From Streptosporangiaceae bacterium (GTDB taxonomy: Bacteria > Actinomycetota > Actinomycetes > Streptosporangiales > Streptosporangiaceae), in contig JASIBM010000240.1 of assembly GCA_030045175.1 (NCBI GenBank), positions 1 to 25,408 on the forward strand: a stretch of 25,408 bases of DNA, written 5' to 3'. The notes under the pieces were generated by a model that was not told where the DNA came from, made no database searches, and worked only from the letters and a program-made list of their open reading frames with translations. The position numbers were made by a program, and so were the translations under genes. Below, piece after piece: positions 12,624-19,589 of the stretch; within the stretch, counting starts at the first letter, position 1; every line of letters begins with the position of its first letter.

Positions 12624-13739
12624 GTGATTACCGCCCGCCCTGGCACTCGGGCTGCGCCACAGAACGAGGACGGGCCCCCGGCGGGCTCGCTGGCGGCGCT
12701 CGCCGCGCAGTACGGCCTGAAGCCGAGCGCCCAGCGGCCAGCACTTCGGCTCTACCTGCGCGAGCTTGCCCGCCGCTGGAGCTTCATCATGGGCTTCGCC
12801 ACGGCGCGCAACGTCGCGATGTACACCGAGGCGAAGCTCGGCCAGCTCTGGCAGGTACTAGCGCCGCTGCTCAACGCCGGGGTTTACTTCCTCATCTTCG
12901 GCGTGATCATCTCGGGCGTCAGCCGGGGCGTGCCGAACTACCTGGCCTTCCTCGTGGCCGGGGTGTTCGTCTTCAGCTTCACCCAGCGCACGTTCATCTC
13001 AACCTCCAAGGTGATCACGGACAGCCTGCCGCTGATCAGGGCACTGCAGTTCCCGCGCGCGTCGCTGCCGCTCGCCTACGTGATGATCGAGCTGCAGCAG
13101 ATGCTGATGTCGATGCTCGTCCTCGTGGCGATTGTCCTCGCCACCGGCGAGCCGTTGACCTGGTACTGGCTGCTGGCCGTCCCGGCGGTAGCGCTGCTCA
13201 CCATGTTCAACGCCGGCATAGCCATGTTCGCGGCGAGAATCGGCGCGCGAGTCAACGACTTCGCCCAGCTGCTGCCGTTCCTGATGCGCACTTGGCTGTA
13301 CCTGTCCGGCGTGCTCTATAGCATCCAGCAGCTCGTCGCCCAGCACAGCCAGAACTACGGCTGGGCGACCACGTTGCTCCAGGTCAATCCCGCCGCCATC
13401 TACATCACCCTGGTGCGTGACTCGCTGCTGAACTCGCAGCGGATCTCGGCGTTCGGCTACCAGCCCTACAACGCGGCCAGGTGCACCATCTGGCAGAACG
13501 TCGCGAAGGGCGTGATCCAGCATCCGTCCGCGTTGAACTTCCCCAGCACGCCGGCCGGCCAGGCCGCATTCGCTGCGGCGCTGAAGCGCTACAACGCCGA
13601 GCTGTACTACAGCGCCTACTGCCATCCCACGTTCATCTCGGCGCACTTGTGGGAGTTCGGGACCGGCTGGGCCGTGCTCGCGTTGCTGCTCGGGTTCTGG
13701 TTCTTCTGGCGCAAGGAGGTGTTCTACGGCCGTGGCTGA
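12624..13739 (+). CDS. wzm: Polysaccharide ABC exporter permease (Wzm type, ABC-2)
   Basis: A 371-residue permease. After about 75 cytoplasmic residues come six hydrophobic segments near 80-98, 107-125, 150-174, 180-204, 217-235 and 342-362. The ABC-2 pattern is seen in YTEAKLGQLWQVLAPLLNAGVYFLIFG and in LVNP-like LLQVNPAAIYI. Together with the next gene it would flip or export a lipid-linked glycan; mycobacterial homologues (Rv3783 with Rv3781) serve galactan. An extra stretch of about 70 residues (270-340), with C287 and C333, lies in the last extracytoplasmic loop. GTG 12624 is chosen from the adjacent TACAGT. The end overlaps the ATPase gene by 8 nt. Confidence 0.88.
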   Translation: MITARPGTRAAPQNEDGPPAGSLAALAAQYGLKPSAQRPALRLYLRELARRWSFIMGFATARNVAMYTEAKLGQLWQVLAPLLNAGVYFLIFGVIISGVSRGVPNYLAFLVAGVFVFSFTQRTFISTSKVITDSLPLIRALQFPRASLPLAYVMIELQQMLMSMLVLVAIVLATGEPLTWYWLLAVPAVALLTMFNAGIAMFAARIGARVNDFAQLLPFLMRTWLYLSGVLYSIQQLVAQHSQNYGWATTLLQVNPAAIYITLVRDSLLNSQRISAFGYQPYNAARCTIWQNVAKGVIQHPSALNFPSTPAGQAAFAAALKRYNAELYYSAYCHPTFISAHLWEFGTGWAVLALLLGFWFFWRKEVFYGRG

Positions 13740-14598
13740 GCCGGGAGTGGCGAGCAGGGCGGAACCCGGAGCGGTAAGCAGGGCGCAGCCCACGGTGATC
13801 GTCGACGGGCTGCACGTCGTTTACCGTGTCTACGGCGCGGGCGGCGACCGCGGCACCGCATCCACCGCGCTGTTTCGCATCATCGGCCGCAAGACCAGGC
13901 CGGCGATCCGTGAGGTGCACGCGATCCGCGGCATGTCGTTCGTCGCCTACCGGGGCGACGCGATCGGCATCATCGGCCGCAACGGCTCGGGCAAGTCGAC
14001 GCTGCTGCGCGCGATCGCGGGGCTACTGCCGCCCGAGCATGGCGTGGTGTACACCACCTGCGACGCGTCGCTGCTCGGCGTCAACGCGGCTCTGCTCGAG
14101 GACCTGACCGGCGAGCGCAACGTCGTGCTCGGCTGCCTGGCGATGGGGATGACGAAGAAGGAGATCAAGGCCAAGTACGCCGAGATCGTCGACTTCTCCG
14201 GGGTCGGGGACCACATCAACCTGCCCATGAAGACGTACTCGTCCGGCATGGGATCGCGGCTGCGGTTCGCCATCGCGGCGGCGAAGGACTACGAGATCTT
14301 GCTCATTGACGAGGCGCTGGCCACCGGCGACGCCGAGTTCCGGGTCAAGAGCCACGCCCGGATCGACGAGCTGCGTAAGCAGGCGGGCACGGTGTTCCTG
14401 GTGGCGCACGACCTGGAAGAGGTGGAGGACACCTGCAACCGGGTCATCTGGCTGGACGGCGGCAAGATCGTGGAGCAAGGCGAGGACGTCATCGGCGTCA
14501 TCGACCGTTACCTCGAGGCCTCCGGTGGCGAGAAGGTCACCAGGGATCCGGTGACAAGGAAGCGGATCAGCGCGCCAGAGCCGGTCCCGGCAGATTAA
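13732..14598 (+). CDS. wzt: Polysaccharide ABC exporter ATP-binding protein (Wzt type)
   Basis: A 288-residue ABC ATPase. Walker A is GRNGSGKST (82-90), the signature YSSGMGSRLRFA (169-180), Walker B ILLIDEALATGD (189-200), and the H-loop LVAHDLEEVEDTC. The Y-S-S-G-M form of the signature and the ATGD after Walker B are typical of Wzt/TagH/RfbE-type exporters. There is no carbohydrate-binding C-terminal domain, so export probably does not depend on a capped glycan end. The GTG start has AAGGAGGTG upstream and lies inside the permease gene end, giving tight coupling. Confidence 0.93.
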   Translation: MAEPGVASRAEPGAVSRAQPTVIVDGLHVVYRVYGAGGDRGTASTALFRIIGRKTRPAIREVHAIRGMSFVAYRGDAIGIIGRNGSGKSTLLRAIAGLLPPEHGVVYTTCDASLLGVNAALLEDLTGERNVVLGCLAMGMTKKEIKAKYAEIVDFSGVGDHINLPMKTYSSGMGSRLRFAIAAAKDYEILLIDEALATGDAEFRVKSHARIDELRKQAGTVFLVAHDLEEVEDTCNRVIWLDGGKIVEQGEDVIGVIDRYLEASGGEKVTRDPVTRKRISAPEPVPAD

Positions 14599-14613
14599 CT
14601 GGCCCGGGGCAGG

Positions 14614-16488
14614 TTAGCTGGCACGGGGCAGGGTCAGCCGCATCACGGTGCCACCGCCAGGACGCCCGGACGCTACCACGTCCCCGCCTTGCGTCCGCGC
14701 GAGCTGGCGGACGATGTACAGGCCGAGTCCAATGCCGCCGAACCGGCGCCGGTCGCCGGCCTCACCCTGAACGAAGCGCTCGAAGACGCGCTCGGTATCA
14801 GCCGGGGCGATGCCGATGCCCTCATCGCAGACATCCACCTCGATCGTGTCCGCCGCCGCCCGCGCCCCGATCGTGATCGTCCCCCCGTCGGGTGAGTACT
14901 TGAACGCGTTCTCAAGTAGCTGGCTGATGATCCCGTCGGTGGCCGCCGGATCGCCGATGGCCTGAGGCAGCTCATCGGGCACGTCGGTGACAAGCTCGTG
15001 CTTGTCCGACAGTGGCCGGAACACGGCGGCGGCGGCGAGCAGCAGTCCGGCTAGGTCGAAAGGCGCGCTCGTGACGGCCAGCCGGTTGGCGCCGACCCGC
15101 GAGCCAAGCAGGAGCTGGTCGACCAGCTTGGCCAGCGACTCGGCGCGATCCGCGATCGTCCGGACCGCGTTGCGCCTGTCCTCGTCGATCATCTCATCCC
15201 ACCTGCTGGCCAGCGTGCTCGCGAAGCCCTGCACGACGGTGATCGGGGTGCGCAGCTCGTGGCTGGTGGTCGCGAGGAACAGGTCCTTGGCCGCTTCGAG
15301 CTCCTTGGCCGCCGTCACGTCGCGAAAGTCGATCACCTGCTCTTCCCGGCCGTCGAGCACGGTGCGGAGCACGTCGATCCACCGGTCATTCGCCAGCTTG
15401 CAGGTCATGGTCGCGCCGGGCTCTGGCAGCGGGAAAGGCGGCGGCTTGCCCGCCGCCTGCGCCGCCGAGACGCCGGTCAGCGCGTGCGCGGCGGGGTTCC
15501 ACTGCCTGACCATCCCGCGGGAGTCGAGCACGGCGATGCCGTCGGCGCTGCCGTCGATCACGGCCCGCTCATGCGCGCGCTGCCGCACCACCTCGGCGAA
15601 CGCGGTGGCGTTCGAAAGCGCGACGCTCGCGTGGCCGGCTAGCAGCTCGAGGAGCTCGAGGTCGACGTGGCCGACCTCGCGCCCGCTGTACAGCGCATAG
15701 AGCGCGCCAAAAGGCTTACCCGCCACATGCGAGAGGCTCAGCGTGATCGTATGCAGGCCTGGGAGCGCGGACCAGATCAGGTCGTCAAGCTGGCCCGACT
15801 CACCGGTCCGCATCAGCACGCTGTTGCCCGACCGCATCAGCTCGCCGACCAGGCTTGTGGTCAGGTCGGCAGTGCGGCCGCGCAGCTCTTCTGGCAGCCC
15901 GTCGATCGAGACCAGGCGCAGCTTGTCGCCCTCGACGAGCACGAAGCCCCCGGCGTCTGCCCTGGTCAGCTCCCGCAGGCTGGCGGCGATCCGGTCGAGC
16001 ACGGCCTCCAGGTCCAGCTCGGCGTTCATGTCGGCTACCACGTCGGTGAGCCTGCGCACCACCCTGGCCCGCTCGGCCATGTAGTGCCGCACCGCTGCGT
16101 CCTGGTCACTGCGGTGGCACACGATGATCCAGCCGAGCCGCTCACCCTCCGCGTCGAGCAGCCGGCTCGTGTCGACCCGAAGGTCGAGCTCCTGGCCAGC
16201 CTTGCCGATCCGCCGGGTGGCGAGTGACACCTGGCCGCCGCCGCTGACCCGCTCGAGCACCGCGTTGTGCTCGGCCCGCAGCTCGGCGGGAATTATCGGC
16301 GGCTCGAGCCCGATGACCTCACCTGCCGTCCAGCCGAACATCCGCTCGGCCGCCGGGTTCCACACGCACACGGCCCGGTCCTTGCCGAGCGCGATGATCG
16401 GATCCGCGGCGCAACCGATGATGGCGCGCGCGGCAACGTCGATCCTGGCCTGGTCCGGCCCCTGCGCTGCCACGCGCCTTCGCCACAC
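14614..16488 (-). CDS. Soluble PAS-GAF-PAS hybrid-free sensor histidine kinase
   Basis: About 624 residues, with no membrane segment. A PAS domain (about 15-125) has VWNPAAERMFGW. A GAF domain (about 155-300) follows, then a second PAS (about 305-395, VRQWNPAAHALTG). HisKA holds SHELRTPIT with the phospho-acceptor H410. The HATPase has the N box LLENAFKYSPDGG, G1 DEGIGI, F box FERFVQG and G2 GIGLGLYIV. It probably senses a cytoplasmic ligand, redox state or gas. No response regulator is adjacent, so it is an orphan here. GTG 16488 is chosen; GTG 16473 has a slightly better upstream site. It converges with wzt with a 15-bp gap. Confidence 0.9.
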   Translation of the reverse strand: MWRRRVAAQGPDQARIDVAARAIIGCAADPIIALGKDRAVCVWNPAAERMFGWTAGEVIGLEPPIIPAELRAEHNAVLERVSGGGQVSLATRRIGKAGQELDLRVDTSRLLDAEGERLGWIIVCHRSDQDAAVRHYMAERARVVRRLTDVVADMNAELDLEAVLDRIAASLRELTRADAGGFVLVEGDKLRLVSIDGLPEELRGRTADLTTSLVGELMRSGNSVLMRTGESGQLDDLIWSALPGLHTITLSLSHVAGKPFGALYALYSGREVGHVDLELLELLAGHASVALSNATAFAEVVRQRAHERAVIDGSADGIAVLDSRGMVRQWNPAAHALTGVSAAQAAGKPPPFPLPEPGATMTCKLANDRWIDVLRTVLDGREEQVIDFRDVTAAKELEAAKDLFLATTSHELRTPITVVQGFASTLASRWDEMIDEDRRNAVRTIADRAESLAKLVDQLLLGSRVGANRLAVTSAPFDLAGLLLAAAAVFRPLSDKHELVTDVPDELPQAIGDPAATDGIISQLLENAFKYSPDGGTITIGARAAADTIEVDVCDEGIGIAPADTERVFERFVQGEAGDRRRFGGIGLGLYIVRQLARTQGGDVVASGRPGGGTVMRLTLPRAS

Positions 16489-16600
16489 GCCCCTATGGTT
16501 GCATCTGCGAGCCGATAGCAGGCGGGAAAGGCGTGCACCGCGAGCCAAGGGGTGCCCGAAGGCGAGCGGGACGACCGGGACGACACAGGACGACACAGCC

Positions 16601-17476
16601 TCACTTGAGCAGGCGAGACATTCTCCGGTCCGCCAGCGGCTTGCCGCCAGTCTGGCAAGTCGCGCAGTATTGCAGGGCCGAGTCGGCGAACGAGACCTCG
16701 CGGATCACGTCGCCGCAGACTGGGCAGGGCTGGCCAGCCCGGCCGTGCACGGCCAAGCCCGCCTTCTTCTCGGCCTTGAGCTCGGACGCCCCGAGCCCGA
16801 CCGAACGGTCGATGGCCGAGCGCAGTGTGCCGATGATCACCTCGTGCAACGCCGCCACGTCGTCGGGGGTGAGGCTCGACGCCAGCCGGAACGGCGACAT
16901 CCTGGCTGCGTGCAGCACCTCGTCGGAGTAGGCGTTGCCGATTCCGGCGATGATCTTCTGATCTCGCAGCACGCCCTTGATCTGAGTTCGCCGTCCCGCC
17001 AGTAGCCCCGCGAGCACGTCCACGGTGAACTCCGGCGCGAGCGGATCAGGGCCTAGCGTGGCGATGCCTGGCACCTCAGCCGGGTCGGTAACTAGGTAGA
17101 CGGCGAGCCGCTTGCGGGTGCCGGCCTCGGTGAGGTCAAATCCGGCCCCGTCGGCGAACCTCAGCCTGAACGCGAGCGGGCCCTTGCCCGGCCGGGGCGG
17201 CTCGGCGGGTAGCTGGTCCCGCCAGCGCAGCCAGCCCGCCCTGGCGAGGTGAGTGATCAGGTGCAGCGGCTCGGCGTCAGGCCGGGTCGCGATGATGTCG
17301 AGGAACTTGCCGTGCCTCGCGGTGCCGCAGATCGTCGCCCCCGACAAGGCGGACAAAGGCGGGTCGTAGGTCTTAAGCACGGAGAACTCGGCGACGTCAG
17401 CGCGGTCGATCACCCGCCCGACCGCGCGCTCGCGCAGTTCGACCGCGAGGATCTCCACCTCTGGAAGTTCCGGCAC
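16601..17476 (-). CDS. Fpg/Nei family DNA glycosylase
   Basis: A 291-residue base-excision glycosylase/AP lyase. The mature N-terminus PELPEVE supplies the catalytic proline P2 and E3, so GTG 17476 is the start (MPELPEVE). The conserved lysine is in ARHGKF (K57), and the H2TH region reads QKIIAGIGNAYSDEVLHAARMSPF (N181). A C4 zinc finger is formed by C251, C254, C271 and C274. After the last cysteines the sequence is QTGGKPLADRRMSRLLK, whereas classic Fpg has QR-x-GR-like residues. It therefore probably belongs to a separate actinobacterial subgroup, and substrate range is uncertain. Confidence 0.92.
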   Translation of the reverse strand: MPELPEVEILAVELRERAVGRVIDRADVAEFSVLKTYDPPLSALSGATICGTARHGKFLDIIATRPDAEPLHLITHLARAGWLRWRDQLPAEPPRPGKGPLAFRLRFADGAGFDLTEAGTRKRLAVYLVTDPAEVPGIATLGPDPLAPEFTVDVLAGLLAGRRTQIKGVLRDQKIIAGIGNAYSDEVLHAARMSPFRLASSLTPDDVAALHEVIIGTLRSAIDRSVGLGASELKAEKKAGLAVHGRAGQPCPVCGDVIREVSFADSALQYCATCQTGGKPLADRRMSRLLK

Positions 17477-17520
17477 GCCCCCCATTCTGCCGCGCGGATC
17501 GCCAATTCAGCCCATCGCAC

Positions 17521-17578
17521 ACAACAGCGTGGGGCCCTAGCTGTCGCGCCAGCAGCAGTAAGGGCTCCACGCTGTGGT
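17521..17578. repeat. 58-bp hairpin repeat, copy 2
   Basis: Arms 17521-17538 and 17561-17578 pair over 18 positions with one mismatch and one G-T. The loop is 22 nt, as in copy 1 at 678-735. Shared stem sequence is GTGGGGCCCT. Relative to the TA/AG bases next to the stem, the loop centre is inverted compared with copy 1. It lies 45 bp upstream of the glycosylase start. Confidence 0.85.
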
Positions 17579-17656
17579 TCCGAGTGCCCGCCCGGACCCC
17601 GCACAGCGATGCGCGTGAGGTTCGAGAGGCGCCTGAGGTTCGGGGAGATGCCAGAG

Positions 17657-17784
17657 GTGCAGGAGTGCTGGCGTGCGGGACTGCTCGGGTGCGGGACTGC
17701 TCGGGTGCGGGAGCGCTCGGGTGCGGGAGCGCTCGGGTGCGGGAGGGCTCGGGTGCGGGAGGGCTGGGGTGCGGGAGGGCTGGG
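17657..17784. repeat. Minisatellite of eight 16-bp units
   Basis: The units are GTGCGGGACTGCTCGG (twice), GTGCGGGAGCGCTCGG (twice), GTGCGGGAGGGCTCGG, and GTGCGGGAGGGCTGGG (twice), preceded by a degenerate GTGCAGGAGTGCTGGC. The period of 16 is not a multiple of three, which argues against a coding repeat. Variants occur in neighbouring pairs, as expected from slippage duplications. Confidence 0.92.
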
Positions 17785-17929
17785 GTGCGAGGTTAGGGCG
17801 ATGCAAGAAGTGCTGGGTGCGGGGGGTGCGGGGGCGTGCGAGAGGAAGGCCGGGTACGGGAGGCAAGCCGGGGATGCGAGGTGCGAGGTTTTGGAGGGCC
17901 GAGGAGCACGGGAAGCGCCAAGACCGGCC

Positions 17930-18034
17930 CGCGTCCGGGGGGTGCGGGGGGTTGTCCCCCCGCATCGGGGGGTTCCGGGGGGTCGTCCCCCCGGGCAGAT
18001 ACCGCGGCCCATGGGAAGCTGATCGAAGATCAGC
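17930..18034 (-). repeat. Post-tRNA GC-box and hairpin element at tRNA-Leu
   Basis: The GC box (about 17966-18010) matches that after tRNA-Ser(GCU): GGGGGGTTCCGGGGGGTCG, then CGGGCAGATACCGCGGCCC. The perfect 7-bp hairpin GCTGATC-GAA-GATCAGC (18018-18034) replaces GGCGACC-GAA-GGTCGCC of the serine copy. Pairing and triloop are kept while stem bases differ. The hairpin ends 23 nt from the tRNA 3' end. Confidence 0.8.
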
Positions 18035-18057
18035 GAACAGGCCTGGCCGGCGGCGCG

Positions 18058-18140
18058 TGGGCGAGGAGGGATTTGAACCCTCACGTCCTCTCGGACACAC
18101 GGACCTGAACCGTGCGCGTCTGCCGTTCCGCCACCCGCCC
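18058..18140 (-). tRNA. tRNA-Leu(CAG)
   Basis: An 83-nt class II tRNA on the minus strand. The acceptor is GGGCGGG with CTCGCCC and discriminator A. The D-arm region contains TGGCGGAACGGCAGACGC, and the anticodon stem-loop CACGGTTCAGGTCCGTG has anticodon CAG. Variable arm TGTCCGAGAGGACGT and T arm GAGGGTTCAAATCCCTC are intact. CCA is not encoded. A TAAGGT hexamer (18157-18152) suits a -10 with a leader of about five bases. Divergent from fhaA. Confidence 0.95.
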
Positions 18141-18221
18141 TGGGCATTCGCACCTTAGCACGCCATAAGCTATGCCCCGACGCCGATACCATCGAATGCA
18201 GCCGCGGAGAGGAGGTGCGTG

Positions 18222-18977
18222 GTGGGAGTGCTGCAGCGCTTCGAGAGCCGGCTCCAGGGGATGTACGACGGTGGCTTCGCGCGCGCGTTCAAGTCCGACC
18301 TGCAGCCGACCGAGATAGCAGGCGCCGTTCAGCGCGAGATGGACGATCGGGCGGCGATCGTGGCCCAGGGCCGGACGCTGGTGCCCAACGACTTCGTCGC
18401 CGAGATCTCGCTGGCCGACTACGAGCGGCTCCAGGTGTTCGCCGACAACCTCGGGATCGAGCTAGCCACGCTCGCCAGGGACCACGCCAGGGAGCAAGGC
18501 TACTCGTTTGTCGGACCAGTGCGGATTCGCTTCGAGGGCGCGCCCGACCTCACCATCGGCACGTTCAGGATCAGGTCAGGCGTGATCAGGGGCACCACGG
18601 TCGAGGACGGTGAGATCCGGCGCCCCGCCAGCGACCTGCCGCGGCCGAACGAGGGCTTCCCTGGCGCGCCGCGGTTGCTTGTGTCGACCGCTGAGCCTGG
18701 CCCGGGCGGGGCGACGCAACGGACGTTCCCGCTCACGTCGCCGGTCACCATACTCGGCCGGGGCACCGACTGCGATCTGCGGCTGGTGGACCAAGGGGTC
18801 TCCAGGCATCACGCGGAGATCCGGGTGGAGGACGGCGAGGTCGTCCTCGTCGACCTCGGATCTACGAACGGCACGTTCGTGAACGGGCAGCCGATCCGAC
18901 GAGTGTCGCTCATGGACAACACTCGCGTTACCCTTGGCCGCACGACCCTCGTCTTTCGCAAGGACAGCACGTACTGA
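18222..18977 (+). CDS. fhaA: FhaA: DUF3662 and FHA domain protein
   Basis: A 251-residue protein. The N-terminal DUF3662 domain (1 to about 115) begins MGVLQRFESRLQGMYDGGFARAFKS. A C-terminal FHA domain (about 165-247) has ILGRGTDCDLRL, VSRHHAEI and LGSTNGTFVNG, the phosphothreonine-binding residues. FhaA homologues bind phosphorylated partners of the PknB system, such as MviN, and tune peptidoglycan synthesis. The linker is short, so it is about half the length of mycobacterial FhaA. GTG 18222 is chosen because GGAGG (18211-18215) is 6 nt away and MGVLQRFE is the family start. A TACCAT hexamer at 18187 may be its -10. Confidence 0.93.
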   Translation: MGVLQRFESRLQGMYDGGFARAFKSDLQPTEIAGAVQREMDDRAAIVAQGRTLVPNDFVAEISLADYERLQVFADNLGIELATLARDHAREQGYSFVGPVRIRFEGAPDLTIGTFRIRSGVIRGTTVEDGEIRRPASDLPRPNEGFPGAPRLLVSTAEPGPGGATQRTFPLTSPVTILGRGTDCDLRLVDQGVSRHHAEIRVEDGEVVLVDLGSTNGTFVNGQPIRRVSLMDNTRVTLGRTTLVFRKDSTY

Positions 18978-19076
18978 GAACACCGGAGATACCAGACACG
19001 AGCAGTTCGTTGCGCAGCAGCCGCGGCACCGCGCGGACCTCCGCAGGCTGTCGGCCACCTGAGGACTCATGACCAG

Positions 19077-19589
19077 ATGAACACGCTCACCCTCGACCTA
19101 GTCAAGCTGGCGTTCCTCGCCGTGCTGTGGCTTTTCGTCATCGCGGCAGTCGGGGTGGTGCGCACCGACCTGTTCGACCAGCCGCCATCCCCGCGCAGGC
19201 AGCGCCGCGCCGCGAGGCAGCAAGCCCGGAGGGCACAGCCCGCCGCGCCGATCACCGCGGGGCGGCAGCCAAGGCCAGCCAAGGGCGGCGGCCGGGGAAG
19301 GCCCAGGCTGCTGCTCGTCACGGGAGGAAACCTGGCGGGTACCACCATCAACCTGGCGGACCAGCAGATAACAATTGGTCGGTCAGCCGACGCCACGCTA
19401 GTGCTGACCGACGATTACGCTTCGACCAGGCACGCCAGGTTGTTTCCGCAAAATGGTGAGTGGATCGTCGAGGACCTCGGATCTACTAATGGCACGTACC
19501 TCGACCGGACGAAGGTGACCGGGCCGACGCCGGTCCCGCTCAACGTCCCGGTCCGCATCGGCAAGACCGTCTTGGAGCTGCGCAGATGA
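19077..19589 (+). CDS. fhaB: FhaB: membrane-anchored FHA protein
   Basis: A 170-residue protein (FhaB/FipA type). One membrane segment (about 8-28, VKLAFLAVLWLFVIAAVGVV) is followed by a very basic, proline-rich linker (39-77). The C-terminal FHA domain has ITIGRSADATLVL, ASTRHARL and LGSTNGTYLD. It would recruit phosphorylated division proteins to the membrane. It begins 99 bp after fhaA, and its stop overlaps the phosphatase start in ATGA. The nearest good ribosome site (GAGGA) is about 10 nt upstream. Confidence 0.92.
   Translation: MNTLTLDLVKLAFLAVLWLFVIAAVGVVRTDLFDQPPSPRRQRRAARQQARRAQPAAPITAGRQPRPAKGGGRGRPRLLLVTGGNLAGTTINLADQQITIGRSADATLVLTDDYASTRHARLFPQNGEWIVEDLGSTNGTYLDRTKVTGPTPVPLNVPVRIGKTVLELRR

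Larger units (their letters stand above)
17477..18057. other. 580-bp non-coding, repeat-filled region
   Basis: No gene is supported between the glycosylase and tRNA-Leu. In order it holds the second 58-bp hairpin (17521-17578), a 16-bp minisatellite (17657-17784), a G-rich stretch with many GTGCGAGG and GTGCGGGG words (17785-17935), and the GC-box/hairpin element (17930-18034). Frames open on both strands here are low-complexity Gly/Arg/Pro translations of the repeats. Confidence 0.75.

Noticed and set aside
17657..17784. Possible CRISPR array
   Set aside because: The units are contiguous 16-mers with no unique spacers and no cas genes nearby.
17249..18192. Open frames on both strands across the minisatellite
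   Set aside because: The 16-bp period shifts frame between units, and the products are low-complexity Arg/Gly/Pro strings.
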